Part shown: one piece after another, positions 1-8,915 of the stretch
How positions within the stretch are numbered: position 1 is the stretch's first letter
How the letters are laid out: every line of letters begins with the position of its first letter
Assembly: GCA_018268915.1 (NCBI GenBank)
Contig: JAFDVQ010000005.1
Coordinates: 248,001-312,000, forward strand
DNA length: 64,000 bases
Direction of reading: 5' to 3'
Origin: Acidobacteriota bacterium
GTDB taxonomy: Bacteria > Acidobacteriota > Terriglobia > Terriglobales > Acidobacteriaceae
Notes under the pieces: generated by a model
Seen by the model: only the letters and a program-made list of their open reading frames with translations
The model's database searches: none
Told to the model about the DNA's origin: nothing
Position numbers and translations under genes: made by a program

Positions 1-1
1 C

Positions 2-88
2 GCAATGGCGCCCTACTTCGCTCCGATGGGACCGCTTCGCCCGGGTGAAAGATTTCCAATGTTCGAGGAGATCTTTTATCTGCCCTGA
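2..88 (+). CDS. C-terminal end of an unidentified protein (partial)
   Basis: An open frame enters from the left edge and ends at TGA 86-88. The 28 visible residues end in FEEIFYLP and contain APMGPLRPGERFPMF, rich in Pro, Gly and aromatic residues like a genuine C-terminus. It converges with the leftward regulator gene, leaving only 13 bp between the two stops. Too little is visible to name it; a role in sugar use would be a guess from position alone. Confidence 0.45.
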   Translation, partial: AMAPYFAPMGPLRPGERFPMFEEIFYLP

Positions 89-101
89 TTAAATGGACCG
101 A

Positions 102-1199
102 CTAGTTCTGGTCGCCGTTCATCGTTTCCGGAGTAACCACTTTGTGCCGCACATAGTTGTACGGGGGAACGGCATAACCGCGGAGCATCGAGATCCCAAG
201 TTGAATCAGTCGCGGCCCGTAGGTGTCAGCCTCATGCGAGATGCTACCGATCAAAGCACTCTGGCCCGATCGCATCTCCTCCAGCGCATCAGGGATGCAA
301 TCCTGTCCCACCACCGCTATGTCGTGCTCGCGCCCGCTTTGCCTCGCGGCATCCAGCACTCCCAGCGCGCTGGAGTCCGTCGCTGCTGCAACCAGAATGC
401 GCTGGCTTTCCGTGTGACCATCCAAAAACTCTCCAACAGCCAGCCGGCTCGGATTTCTTGAACCGCGTCCGTCAATGTGCACAAGTCTCTCTGGAGACAG
501 ATGCCGCAGCCGCTGCTTCGCCGCCTCAAATGCTCCCGTGATTCGGCTCTGCACAAAACTTCCCGCCTCATTGAACCCGACACCAAGAACCCAATCAACA
601 TTCCCCTTCCACTTCCTTTGTGCGTACTGAGCCAGCAGCGTCCCTGCCTCTACGCCGCACTCGAAGTTGTCAACGCCGAAATACGTTGCATTCGGATGCG
701 GAACGTCTATCGCAATCACCGGAATATCGGCCTTCTTGAAGATGTTCGCTACCCGAGGGCCAACTGATTCCTCGGCCTGAAACTCGAGCACGAGGTCCAC
801 GCGTTTTTCTGCGAACTCCTCGGCATTACGCACGGCCGTTTCCGTATCGAATTTGTTATCCAGCAGCAGCAGTTCTATGCCGGCCGCCGCGGCTGCTGCA
901 GTAACGCTGCGCGATACCGCCTGCGAAAAAGGGAGATCCGCGCTTTGTACTGCGAACCCAAAGCAAAGTCGTCGCGGCCTGGCCACCAAGCGGTACTGCC
1001 CATTCTGGGTCTGAGCGACATAGCCGCGATGCACCAAGGTTTTCAGGATTCGATAGACGCTTGTCTTCGAAATACTCGTTTTCTTGTATACGTCCTCAAG
1101 ACTAATGGGACCGTGGACCTGCTCCAGAAGTTCCAGAACGTCCAGACCCTTGGAAAGAATGGGAATGAGATACAGGCGCTTGATCTTGGCTTTCGGCAA
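102..1199 (-). CDS. Chimeric transcriptional regulator: IclR-type winged HTH fused to a periplasmic-binding-protein sugar domain
   Basis: Probably the sugar-responsive regulator of the rhamnose genes. Residues about 14-71 form an IclR-type winged helix (KGLDVLELLEQ, TSISKTSVYRILKTLVHRGY, then a QYRL wing). From about residue 76 the protein is not an IclR effector domain. It resembles the LacI/ribose-binding fold (Peripla_BP_4), with IPVIAIDVPHPNATYFGVDN followed by GVEAGTLLAQYA, typical of the cleft and hinge. At 365 residues it is longer than a usual IclR protein (about 250). There is no signal peptide, so it should act in the cytoplasm. The start is TTG at 1199; no in-frame ATG or GTG gives a better N-terminus. 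It is the last gene of the rhaD-rhaB-rhaA series, 131 bp after rhaA. A perfect dyad (1221-1236) just upstream suggests autoregulation. The ligand, rhamnose or a derivative, is inferred from context. Confidence 0.85.
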   Translation of the reverse strand: MPKAKIKRLYLIPILSKGLDVLELLEQVHGPISLEDVYKKTSISKTSVYRILKTLVHRGYVAQTQNGQYRLVARPRRLCFGFAVQSADLPFSQAVSRSVTAAAAAAGIELLLLDNKFDTETAVRNAEEFAEKRVDLVLEFQAEESVGPRVANIFKKADIPVIAIDVPHPNATYFGVDNFECGVEAGTLLAQYAQRKWKGNVDWVLGVGFNEAGSFVQSRITGAFEAAKQRLRHLSPERLVHIDGRGSRNPSRLAVGEFLDGHTESQRILVAAATDSSALGVLDAARQSGREHDIAVVGQDCIPDALEEMRSGQSALIGSISHEADTYGPRLIQLGISMLRGYAVPPYNYVRHKVVTPETMNGDQN

Positions 1200-1220
1200 C
1201 TCGCTCTCACTGACCTCGCC

Positions 1221-1236
1221 GTTTCAATAGTGAAAC
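1221..1236. promoter_or_regulatory. Perfect 16-bp dyad upstream of the IclR/PBP regulator, candidate operator
   Basis: GTTTCAATAGTGAAAC is an inverted repeat (GTTTCA, 4-nt spacer, TGAAAC) centred about 29 bp upstream of the regulator start codon. Its core TTTCAATAG recurs in the palindrome before rhaB (4150-4165) and, with one change, before rhaD (6572-6580). The TGAAA/TTTCA half-site style resembles operators of IclR-family proteins such as KdgR. The operator role is inferred. Confidence 0.5.
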
Positions 1237-1330
1237 TACAGGAGACAGCATACAGGTTGCGGCTCGTCTGCAGCGAGCACATCGAGCAGAGCACCTATGA
1301 CCTGTCACATATTTTGAACGAGGTTGATTT

Positions 1331-2596
1331 TCAACTGCGCCTGCTCGAGACATCCGCTTCGTACCTTCGCACGCTGTGGAGCCACTCGCTCCCTGCGGGA
1401 ACATTTTTGGTGTTGCAGTAATATTCCCACACGGCCGTCCACGGCAGGGACTTTGCTTCTTCCATCAGCGCCAGACGTGCTGTGTAATCGAACCTGCACT
1501 CCGCCTTCTTCAGATCATCGCGAGGTTCAAGCATCGCAAACAACAAAGCTTTTCTGAAATTTCTTGTTCCGATCACCCACGCGGCGATCCGGTTGATACT
1601 CGCATCGAAGAAGTCCAGCCCAACGTTGACCCTGTTGAGGCCGTCGGACCTGACGATCTCCTGCGCGATCGCAATAGTCGGATCGTCAAACAGGACAACG
1701 TGGTCGCTATCCCACCGGACTGGCCGCGACACATGGAGCAAAATCTCATCCAGGAAGCAAAGGCACGTCGAAATCTTGTCCGCCACATTCTCAGTGGGAT
1801 GAAAATGCCCCGCATCCAGGCAGAGAAGAGTTTTGCGAGTCGCTGCGTACGCCATATAGAACTCGTTTGAGCCCACAGTGCAACTCTCCGCTCCGATTCC
1901 AAACAGCTTTCCTTCAACAGCTACCTTGTGATGCTTACCTTCCATCGCGCTGAGTACGGCATCGAGAGATGAAATCAGTCTCTTCCGCGGCTCCAACCGC
2001 TCAGCTGGCGTGTCTTTGTATCCATCTGGAACCCAGATGTTCATGATTGACGACGAATTCAGCTGTTCGCCCAGGTACTCACTTACACGACGGCTCGCGA
2101 TGCAGTGATCGATCCAGAACTTGCGAATTGCGTTGTCTGGATGGCTCAGCGTCAGGTTCTGTGCGCTATTCGGATGCGAAAAACAAGTCGGATTGAAATC
2201 GAGGCCTAGTCTATGCGCCTTCGCCCAGTCAACCCACCCCTGGAAGTGTTTCGGCTCAATCTTGTCGCGCTCAACCGGCACATCGGATTCAAGATAGATC
2301 GCATGCAGATTCAGCCTTTTCGCACCGGGAATTAATGAGAGCGCTAGTTCTAGATCGGAGCGCAACTCGCTCACGTTTCGCGCGCGGCCTGGATAGCTCC
2401 CGGTCGCCTGGATTCCACCGGTGAGACTAGCGTCTTCGCTTTCGAAACCGAGTACGTCATCGCCTTGCCAGCAGTGAATCGAGATTGGCACCGCGTCGAG
2501 TTGACTCAGTACTCGTTCGGTGTCCACACCATTCTCGGCATAGCGCTCGCGTGCAAAAGCATACGCCTCTTCGATCTTCGTTCCGGTCACGCGCAT
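1331..2596 (-). CDS. rhaA: L-rhamnose isomerase
   Basis: Converts L-rhamnose to L-rhamnulose in the cytoplasm, the first step of the phosphorylated rhamnose pathway. The 421 residues align almost end to end with E. coli RhaA (419) as I remember it: [15 protein letters not shown] near the N-terminus, [43 protein letters not shown] and the ending PAGSEWL. The metal-binding and catalytic stretches are intact: [26 protein letters not shown] and [21 protein letters not shown]. The start overlaps the end of rhaB by 10 bp, so translation is probably coupled. It is a type-I RhaA, not the shorter RhaI type. Confidence 0.97.
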   Translation of the reverse strand: MRVTGTKIEEAYAFARERYAENGVDTERVLSQLDAVPISIHCWQGDDVLGFESEDASLTGGIQATGSYPGRARNVSELRSDLELALSLIPGAKRLNLHAIYLESDVPVERDKIEPKHFQGWVDWAKAHRLGLDFNPTCFSHPNSAQNLTLSHPDNAIRKFWIDHCIASRRVSEYLGEQLNSSSIMNIWVPDGYKDTPAERLEPRKRLISSLDAVLSAMEGKHHKVAVEGKLFGIGAESCTVGSNEFYMAYAATRKTLLCLDAGHFHPTENVADKISTCLCFLDEILLHVSRPVRWDSDHVVLFDDPTIAIAQEIVRSDGLNRVNVGLDFFDASINRIAAWVIGTRNFRKALLFAMLEPRDDLKKAECRFDYTARLALMEEAKSLPWTAVWEYYCNTKNVPAGSEWLHSVRRYEADVSSRRS

Positions 2597-4080
2597 GTCT
2601 CTCCCTTCATCTCCTTCGTCGCAAGAAGCTCTTCAAATCGCGTAAGAACATCAGCGGGCACCGCACTATGAGGGTAATATTCATGCATTTCAAATGAAGA
2701 ACATATGAGAGCGCGGGCAGCACTCAGATTCTCGATCACGCCCAATGCGATCATCTGTGCACTGAGATTGCCGAGCGCAGAAGCTTCAACAGGCCCGGCA
2801 ATAACCGGCAACTGACAAGCGTCGGCGCAAAGCTGGTTGAGCAATTTGTTCTGACAGCCTCCGCCCACTATCCGGATCCGCTTCAGTTTTCGCCCGCCCA
2901 GCGCTTCCAACTGACGCTTGACCGTACGATATGAGAGACCGAGGCTGTCGAACACGCATCTGGCGATCTGCCCGATTGTGTCGGGAATGGGTTGGTCTGA
3001 CTTGCGGCAATGGTCCCGAATGGTGTTTGTCATCGATGCTGGGTTAAGAAGCTCCGAGTCATTTATATCGATAATCGAGCGCCAGGGCCTCTCGCTTCCA
3101 GCTGCTTCAATGACCTGACCGAAGTCGGAGATGTTCTGCTCCTCGCACACTCTCTGAATCGGCCACATCCCCATGATGTTCTTCAGGATCCTGAAACGCC
3201 GCTCAACTCCACCCTCATTTGTAAAGTTCATGCGAAGTGCATCCGGCGTCGCGAACGCGTTCATACTCTCGATGCCCATCAGAGACCACGTGCCGGAACT
3301 GATGTAAGCTTCATCCGTGCTTTCCAGAGGCGTACCAGCGACCGCCGAGCCCGTGTCGTGTGTAGCCGGAGCAATCACCTTCAATCCTTTTGCAGTTCCC
3401 CGTCCCTCTCCAAGCACGGTCCCAGCGGGCACAGGACTTTTCATCAACGATTTCTGCAACCCAATCGATCTCATCAGAAACGCATCCCATTCGCCCTCGA
3501 GTCCGCATAGCTGAGTGGTTGTTGCGTTTGTGTACTCATTTGCGATTTCGCCTGAAAGCCTGAAGTGCAGATAATCCGGGATCATCAGGAAGTGACTAGC
3601 CCGTTCAATCCACTCAGGATGTTGTCGAACGCAAGCTGCCAGCTGAAACAGAGTATTGAAGCTCAGGAATTGAATACCCGTGTGCCGGTAAATTTGTTCG
3701 CTTGATAACATCTCGCACAGACTCTCCATCACTCCAACTGTGCGCTTATCTCTGTAGCAAACCGGAACGCCCACCATTTCGAGGTCCTGGCCTAGCAGCA
3801 CATAGTCCACGCCCCAGCTGTCCACTCCAATGCTTGCTGGGCTCCGCTCTCGAGAGGCATTCCCGATGCCCCGCTCGACCTGCGCGATGATTTCGTCAGT
3901 ATCCCAGCACTGGTAGCCCGTGCTGATATCTAATCTGGTTGGAGTCCGAAACCGCGCAATCTCTTCGAGTTTCCAGCAACCTCCCGCGATTTCGCCAAGG
4001 ACAATTCGGCCACTGCCCGCGCCAAGATCGACGGCGAGACAGGTAGCCTTGTCGCTTTTGACTCGAACTGAGGGAGCCAT
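2587..4080 (-). CDS. rhaB: L-rhamnulokinase (FGGY carbohydrate kinase)
   Basis: Phosphorylates L-rhamnulose to L-rhamnulose 1-phosphate with ATP. The 497 residues are close to the usual RhaB length. An N-terminal phosphate-binding motif ([18 protein letters not shown], about 14-31), the substrate region [29 protein letters not shown] before the second domain, and the C-terminal ATP-binding [16 protein letters not shown] then [10 protein letters not shown] mark an FGGY kinase of the rhamnulokinase branch. It lies between rhaD (175 bp upstream) and rhaA (overlapping its end). A 16-bp palindrome about 70 bp upstream of the start (4150-4165) suggests a second regulated promoter inside the cluster. 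Confidence 0.95.
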   Translation of the reverse strand: MAPSVRVKSDKATCLAVDLGAGSGRIVLGEIAGGCWKLEEIARFRTPTRLDISTGYQCWDTDEIIAQVERGIGNASRERSPASIGVDSWGVDYVLLGQDLEMVGVPVCYRDKRTVGVMESLCEMLSSEQIYRHTGIQFLSFNTLFQLAACVRQHPEWIERASHFLMIPDYLHFRLSGEIANEYTNATTTQLCGLEGEWDAFLMRSIGLQKSLMKSPVPAGTVLGEGRGTAKGLKVIAPATHDTGSAVAGTPLESTDEAYISSGTWSLMGIESMNAFATPDALRMNFTNEGGVERRFRILKNIMGMWPIQRVCEEQNISDFGQVIEAAGSERPWRSIIDINDSELLNPASMTNTIRDHCRKSDQPIPDTIGQIARCVFDSLGLSYRTVKRQLEALGGRKLKRIRIVGGGCQNKLLNQLCADACQLPVIAGPVEASALGNLSAQMIALGVIENLSAARALICSSFEMHEYYPHSAVPADVLTRFEELLATKEMKGETCA

Positions 4081-4149
4081 GAAGTCCGTGACCTTCCGGT
4101 TTGAGCGGAGCCATCATACCGGAGCTAAACATCAAAAAGCAAACAGATG

Positions 4150-4165
4150 CTCTATTGAAATAGAG
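4150..4165. promoter_or_regulatory. Perfect palindrome upstream of rhaB, candidate operator
   Basis: CTCTATTGAAATAGAG is a 7+2+7 perfect inverted repeat. It contains CTATTGAAA, the reverse complement of TTTCAATAG found in the dyad at 1221-1236. It lies 70-85 bp upstream of the rhaB start in the 175-bp rhaD-rhaB gap, so the same chimeric regulator may bind here. The role is inferred from the shared motif. Confidence 0.5.
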
Positions 4166-4255
4166 AAGTTTTAAGAGAGACGATCTCGATGCGATACATC
4201 TCAATCCCTTGCTAGTCTACCGACCCGTGCGACCCCATCTCGACCGAAGATGGAA

Positions 4256-6469
4256 TTAACGGAGGAAAGCCTCGGTCAATCCACCGTCCACAGGTATTAA
4301 ATGCCCCGAAGTGCAACGAGCCTGAGGCCCCGCCAAAAACAAAATAGCTTTCGCGCAGTCGGATGGCTCGATGGGAGTGTGCGTCAGCGTACGCTGGGCA
4401 TAGAACTTAGCCAGAACACCACGCAATTCCTCATCGGACATGGTTTCTTCGAAGGCAATCCCATATTTCTTGAGGGAGGCAATCACACGGTCACGAGGAA
4501 ACATCGTTGATCCTTTTACGACCGTCGCCGGACTGATACCGTTCACGCGCACCTTTGGAGACAACGTCACAGCAAGCTCACGAACCAGGTGGCTAAGTGC
4601 CGCCTTACTCACGTCATATGCCTCGGTTCCGCGCTTGGGAACGACAGCATTAGCACTGCTGGTCAAAACAACGGATGCATCTAGGTCCTGGTCTGCGAAT
4701 AACCCTGCCAGTTCGTCGACCAGCAGGTAATTTGCCGTCACATTCACTGTTAAGGTCGTCGCCCATTGCTCGTCTGAGATCATGCCAGTCGGTGACGAGG
4801 GAAACAAAGCAGCGGTATTGATAACGATGTCCACTCCACCGAAAGTCTGAATCACCTTCGCCAGTGCTGCCCGGATCGAGTCGCGCTTGGAAATATCGAT
4901 TGCCGCGCTCGTGACCGCTTCCTTGCCGGCCAACTTTCGTACTTCTTCCGTAACCTGCTCAGCGGCCTCGCTTGCTCTATCCGCAACGATGACGTGCGCT
5001 CCTCGATCGGCCGCGATGCGTGCGACTTCCCTGCCGATTCCACTTCCTCCGCCAACCACAAGAACCACTTGCCTGCTCAGTTCTTTCTCTGGTGGCTGCC
5101 GTCTAAGCTTGGCTTCCTCAAGAGCCCAGTACTCGATTCGGAACGCTTCCCTTGTCGGTAGTGCCACATAGTTGTCATGTACTCCGAACATATCGGTCGT
5201 AGCCGCCGCGCCTGCCTGCGGAAGAATGTCGGGACATGCACTCAGTCCACCGAGTCCAGCTGCACCCTCCATTACATGGATTGCATTCACATAAAACTCG
5301 CCCGTCACCCGCGACTCGGCCTTACTCTTGCCAAAGCTGAACTGTCCGACACCCGGAATTAGAACAACTGTGGGATTGGGATCGCGCTGCGCTGGAGATG
5401 TAGCTTCTGCAAACTTCGTGTAGTACTCGCCATACTCTTTTCGATATTTGACCAGTGACTCATCAATTGCTCTGCGCAACGACTTCACGTCTCCCACTGG
5501 ATCCCAGATCACGTACATTGGGCGCACTTTTGTGCGTAGAAAATGGTCCGGGCAGCTCGTGCCAAGAAATGCGAGCCTCTCGGCATCGTTGGCATTTACA
5601 AACTGAAGAACCTCGGGAAGATCGCTGTATGTGCCAATCAACCGTTTCTGCGCGGACACCTTTCCCCGCAAAAACGGGAATATCTTCGTGGCCACGTCCT
5701 TCGCGTCTTTCCTTGTCGAAAAGCGCGCTCCCCCAAAGATTGTTTCGCGCCTCTTCCCAACGTGTTCAAGCACGAACTGCCCCAGCTGATCGATGATCGT
5801 TATCGTGTTCAGGTAGCACTCGCGCTGCGTATCTCCCCACGTGAACAACCCATGGCCGCCAAGCACTACTCCATCGCACCCCGGATGAGCCTCGACCGCC
5901 TTCTTCATCATCATGGCAAGCTCGAACCCGGGCCGTTGCCATGGAACCCAGATCATCTTGTGCCCGAACCGGTCGTTAAACTCCTTTAACTTCTCTAACC
6001 CGTTTGCACTCGCTGCAAGTGCGATACCCCAGTCAGGATGCAAGTGGTCTACATGAGCAAAGGGCAGAAATCCATGCAGGGGAGTGTCGATCGACGCTGC
6101 CACCGGGTTTAATCCGAACGTGCACAGCGGGTATAACTCCACCATCTGATCTTCGAGGTCGGCTCCACCGTAGACCTTTTCCAACTCCAGCAACTTGTCC
6201 AGGTAAAGGGTTGCAAACCCGCTGCGTTTCATACTGCCGAGGTCTCCGCCGCTACCCTTCACCCACAGAACTTTCCGCTCAGTCCCGTCAAGCGGATCGC
6301 GCTCAACAACCTTCGAACTTGTGTTCCCGCCAGCAAAGTTCGTGATTCTAAGATCTGCGCCAAGCAAATTCGAACGGTAACGAAGAAGCTCCGGCTCATC
6401 CAGAGTGCTGGCTGTCTTCTCGTCCCACAGATCTGTCAGGTGAACGAGGCGGGTTGCGGTCGCAGTCAT
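4256..6469 (-). CDS. rhaD: Bifunctional rhamnulose-1-phosphate aldolase / lactaldehyde dehydrogenase (SDR)
   Basis: A two-domain catabolic enzyme. The class II aldolase half should split L-rhamnulose 1-phosphate into dihydroxyacetone phosphate and L-lactaldehyde; the short-chain dehydrogenase half should oxidise lactaldehyde to lactate. Aldolase marks are ITNFAGGNTSSKV near residue 42, the metal site HVDHLHPDW (about 139-147) and VVLGGHGLFTWGD (about 201-213). The dehydrogenase begins near residue 468 with VVLVVGGGSGIGREVA and has the catalytic TSSANAV and YDVSK. At 737 residues it has the length of the fused enzymes of Bacillus, rhizobia and Bacteroidetes, and unlike E. coli needs no separate aldolase. 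First gene of the leftward rha unit, facing the divergent amidohydrolase. Confidence 0.93.
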   Translation of the reverse strand: MTATATRLVHLTDLWDEKTASTLDEPELLRYRSNLLGADLRITNFAGGNTSSKVVERDPLDGTERKVLWVKGSGGDLGSMKRSGFATLYLDKLLELEKVYGGADLEDQMVELYPLCTFGLNPVAASIDTPLHGFLPFAHVDHLHPDWGIALAASANGLEKLKEFNDRFGHKMIWVPWQRPGFELAMMMKKAVEAHPGCDGVVLGGHGLFTWGDTQRECYLNTITIIDQLGQFVLEHVGKRRETIFGGARFSTRKDAKDVATKIFPFLRGKVSAQKRLIGTYSDLPEVLQFVNANDAERLAFLGTSCPDHFLRTKVRPMYVIWDPVGDVKSLRRAIDESLVKYRKEYGEYYTKFAEATSPAQRDPNPTVVLIPGVGQFSFGKSKAESRVTGEFYVNAIHVMEGAAGLGGLSACPDILPQAGAAATTDMFGVHDNYVALPTREAFRIEYWALEEAKLRRQPPEKELSRQVVLVVGGGSGIGREVARIAADRGAHVIVADRASEAAEQVTEEVRKLAGKEAVTSAAIDISKRDSIRAALAKVIQTFGGVDIVINTAALFPSSPTGMISDEQWATTLTVNVTANYLLVDELAGLFADQDLDASVVLTSSANAVVPKRGTEAYDVSKAALSHLVRELAVTLSPKVRVNGISPATVVKGSTMFPRDRVIASLKKYGIAFEETMSDEELRGVLAKFYAQRTLTHTPIEPSDCAKAILFLAGPQARCTSGHLIPVDGGLTEAFLR

Positions 6470-6555
6470 ACGAAGTGCCTCTCGGAAAATATGGAATGTC
6501 GGGGAACAGCTTCACGAGCGCGAACGGTGCGCTCCAGTTAGCGAAAACAGCTTAA

Positions 6556-6580
6556 TGCAATTGAGCAACAATTTCAATAC
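6556..6580. promoter_or_regulatory. Imperfect dyad and TTTCAATA motif in the rhaD-amidohydrolase divergent region
   Basis: AATTG-AGCAA-CAATT (6559-6573) is an inverted repeat, nearly extendable to 8-bp arms, and runs into TTTCAATAC (6572-6580). That motif differs by one base from the TTTCAATAG shared by the dyads at 1221 and 4150. It lies in the 169 bp between the divergent starts of rhaD and the amidohydrolase, where one operator could serve both. Regulatory function is inferred. Confidence 0.4.
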
Positions 6581-6638
6581 AAGATTCGGCTTGCCCCCGC
6601 TCCGCTTATCTGCTTCAATGGCACTTCACTAGAGCTCA

Positions 6639-7505
6639 ATGACTCCCATCATCGATTCGCACGTTCACTTCTTTGACCCGACGCGTCCGGGCGGCATTCC
6701 ATGGCCCACCCAGGACCTCGCCGCACTGTATAAGCCTGCTTTACCTCCGAGGCTCAAGTCGATCTGTCACACCTTCGGCATCGCCGGGTGTATCGCTGTC
6801 GAATGCAGTCCTCTCCCCACAGACAATGACTGGCTGCTCAACGTCGCGGAACACGATTCATTTGTGCTGGGAGTCATAGGCGATCTCGATCCTGCTGACC
6901 CCGGCTTTCGGGCGCAACTCGACCGCCTTGAGCGGAATCCGCTCTACCGCGGCATTCGCTACGGCAACCTTTGGAATCGCGATCTCTTCGCGGATCTCAG
7001 TAAATCGCATTTTGTCGATAATCTCCAAGCTCTCGCCGATGCGGGGCTGGTTCTCGAAAGCGCTAACCCAGACCCACGTCTCATCTCCGCCTTGCTTCGC
7101 GTTGTCGACCGTGTACCGAAACTTCGGGTGATCATTGATCACTTGCCCAATGCCAAGCTCCCTGGCGACACAAATGCTCTCGCGGCCTTCCATCACGATC
7201 TCGCTGTACTCGCGCGGCACACTCGGGTCTACGTGAAGCTGTCTGAAATTCCCGTCGTTAAGGACAACACCCTCATCCTGGACAAACGCTTCTATCGAAA
7301 CAGGGTCGAGCCGCTATGGGACCTCTTCGGCCCCCGCCGAGTGATCTTTGGCAGCGACTGGCCAAACAGCGACCAGATCGCTCCATACGATCAGACTTTT
7401 GCGATCGTCTCTGAGTACATGTCCTCCAAGTCCCTCGACGACCGGGAACGCTACTTCTGGAGCAACTCTCAAGCTGCGTACGGCTGGAAACCTCGTACCG
7501 CCTGA
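6639..7505 (+). CDS. Amidohydrolase-2 family metal-dependent hydrolase, sugar-lactonase-like
   Basis: A TIM-barrel hydrolase of the COG3618/amidohydrolase-2 group, 288 residues. The N-terminal metal motif IIDSHVHFFDP (about 4-14), the mid-protein VIIDHLPNAKLPG, YVKLSEIP, and the C-terminal RRVIFGSDWPNSD (catalytic Asp) are all visible. Relatives include L-fuconolactonase and 4-sulfomuconolactone hydrolase. Next to rhamnose genes, a lactone of a deoxy sugar is the natural substrate guess, which would feed a non-phosphorylative branch, but that is inference. It is transcribed away from rhaD and shares its promoter region. No strong ribosome-binding site is visible before the ATG. Confidence 0.85.
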   Translation: MTPIIDSHVHFFDPTRPGGIPWPTQDLAALYKPALPPRLKSICHTFGIAGCIAVECSPLPTDNDWLLNVAEHDSFVLGVIGDLDPADPGFRAQLDRLERNPLYRGIRYGNLWNRDLFADLSKSHFVDNLQALADAGLVLESANPDPRLISALLRVVDRVPKLRVIIDHLPNAKLPGDTNALAAFHHDLAVLARHTRVYVKLSEIPVVKDNTLILDKRFYRNRVEPLWDLFGPRRVIFGSDWPNSDQIAPYDQTFAIVSEYMSSKSLDDRERYFWSNSQAAYGWKPRTA

Positions 7506-7638
7506 TATTCTTCGCGCCTTCTTTTCCACGCGCGAGGCAACGCTCAGCTCATGAACAGCATCCTTCCTCGCATAGCGCCTGAAGTTGCACTACTCTAAGT
7601 GTGTGACAGCTGACGCGCAATATTATAGGAGATAGATT

Positions 7639-8385
7639 ATGCCAGCTCATCAGGTTGAAGTTCTGCTACCAGTTCATAACGAAGGCGAAAGTATCGAAGC
7701 CACCATGCGGGGGATGAATACCGAATTATCTCGCGTCGCCAACGTCGGCTTCATCGTCTGCGAGGATGGGAGCAAAGACAATTCCAAGCAGGTTCTTCGT
7801 TCACTCGCAACCGAACTTCCCGTCCGGCTCAACCTGAGCGATGCGCGCAAGGGATACTCCAAGGCGATGCGCGAAGGTATGGAAATGTGCGAGTCCGAGT
7901 ACCTTCTCTGCCTCGACTCCGACGGCCAGTGTGATCCGCGCGACTTCGGAAAATTCTGGGACGCGCGCAACTCTGCAGACGTCATAATCGGATGGCGCGT
8001 TCACCGCGCCGACCCCCTCGTGCGCCGAGTCTTCTCGCGATTTTTCTTTCTGCTATACCAGGCAGTCTTCCGCGTACCCGTGCACGATCCCAGCTGTCCT
8101 TATGTTCTAATGCGGGATTCCGTGGCCAAAGTCATGGCTCGCGAACTCGGCGAAATGAAAGAAGGCTTCTGGTGGGAGTTCGTAGCGCGGTCGCATCGCC
8201 ACGGATTTACTCTCCACGAGATTCCGATCAAGCACCAGTTGCGCGCAGCAGGCGTCACCCAGGTCTATAAGTGGAGCAAGATGCCCGGCATCTTCTTCCG
8301 CCATGTCGCGGCAATCTTCAAAATCTGGAGCCAGACCAGGCGCACAAAGCCGGCACAAGCATCCGTCAAGAGCCGGCCCGCATAG
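7639..8385 (+). CDS. Family 2 glycosyltransferase
   Basis: A cytoplasmic GT2 transferase of the dolichyl-phosphate-mannose-synthase-like type, 248 residues. The GT-A core is clear: EVLLPVHNEGESIEATM at the N-terminus, IVCEDGSKDNSKQVL (about 40-54), and the metal-binding LCLDSDGQCDP near residue 94. No transmembrane C-terminal extension follows, so it probably docks on the membrane through partners or the amphipathic FSRFFFLLYQAVF segment. A good AGGAG precedes the ATG. It stands alone and is followed by a strong bidirectional terminator. Donor and acceptor cannot be told from sequence. Confidence 0.88.
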   Translation: MPAHQVEVLLPVHNEGESIEATMRGMNTELSRVANVGFIVCEDGSKDNSKQVLRSLATELPVRLNLSDARKGYSKAMREGMEMCESEYLLCLDSDGQCDPRDFGKFWDARNSADVIIGWRVHRADPLVRRVFSRFFFLLYQAVFRVPVHDPSCPYVLMRDSVAKVMARELGEMKEGFWWEFVARSHRHGFTLHEIPIKHQLRAAGVTQVYKWSKMPGIFFRHVAAIFKIWSQTRRTKPAQASVKSRPA

Positions 8386-8396
8386 AGGTTGTTAGA

Positions 8397-8433
8397 AAGG
8401 AAAAGCCCACGCCATGCGCGTGGGCTTTTCCTT
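8397..8433. terminator. Bidirectional intrinsic terminator between glycosyltransferase and tRNA-Leu
   Basis: The stem AAGGAAAAGCCCACGC pairs with GCGTGGGCTTTTCCTT around the loop CATGC. The A-rich and T-rich flanks let it end the rightward glycosyltransferase transcript and the leftward tRNA transcript alike. Confidence 0.85.
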
Positions 8434-8450
8434 GTGTGGCTGAATTCTGC

Positions 8451-8537
8451 TGGTGCCCGGAGGGGGACTTGAACCCCCACGACCTTGCGGTCTGCGGATT
8501 TTAAGTCCGCTGCGTCTGCCAATTTCGCCATCCGGGC
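8451..8537 (-). tRNA. tRNA-Leu (anticodon UAA)
   Basis: The reverse strand folds as a class II (long variable arm) tRNA of 87 nt. Acceptor arms GCCCGGA and TCCGGGC are followed by A and an encoded CCA. The anticodon loop CTTAAAA carries TAA between GCGGA and TCCGC stems. The variable arm CAGACCGCAAGGTCGTG is Leu-like, and the T arm is GGGGGTTCAAGTCCCCC. It reads UUA (and by wobble UUG) codons. The only tRNA found in the window. Confidence 0.97.
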
Positions 8538-8654
8538 TTGGATGGGATCAGCTCAATCTTAAATCGACTGACGCAGAATTGCTCGTGCCTAGCGACGCCG
8601 AGTGAGGACGTACGCCGAAGAGCGCTTGAATCAGAGAACGGAAAGACAACTCGG

Positions 8655-8915
8655 CTACTGCGGATACCGGTAGAGAATGCTCTCACCCTCAAGCCGATAC
8701 TCCGCTGAGCACGCGTCACCGCCACAGATCATGTTCTCGCGCTCGCAGAGCTGTCGCCGCGTGATTAAGCCCATCGTGCCGCATCGCGGGCACGACATCA
8801 CAGCTACGTACGGGTTCTGGGCATGGCCGAGCTTCGCCTGGTTCTCCAGGAGGAAAACTGTCCCAGGATCCATCTTGTCAGGAATCCACTCATTGAGGAA
8901 TTGCAAGTCGGACAT
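8655..8915 (-). CDS. Small hypothetical protein with a zinc-ribbon-like cysteine cluster
   Basis: An 86-residue protein from the ATG at 8915, preceded by GGAGGG at good spacing; a longer reading from 8948 has no such site and adds an unconvincing segment. The sequence starts MSDLQFLNEWIPDKMDPGT and has five cysteines in the second half: MSCPRCGTMGLITRRQL, then CERENMICGGDACSAEY. The spacing resembles a zinc ribbon or rubredoxin-like knuckle. No catalytic motif and no signal peptide. It sits alone between the tRNA and the transglycosylase gene. A real small protein is likely; its function is unknown. Confidence 0.65.
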   Translation of the reverse strand: MSDLQFLNEWIPDKMDPGTVFLLENQAKLGHAQNPYVAVMSCPRCGTMGLITRRQLCERENMICGGDACSAEYRLEGESILYRYPQ

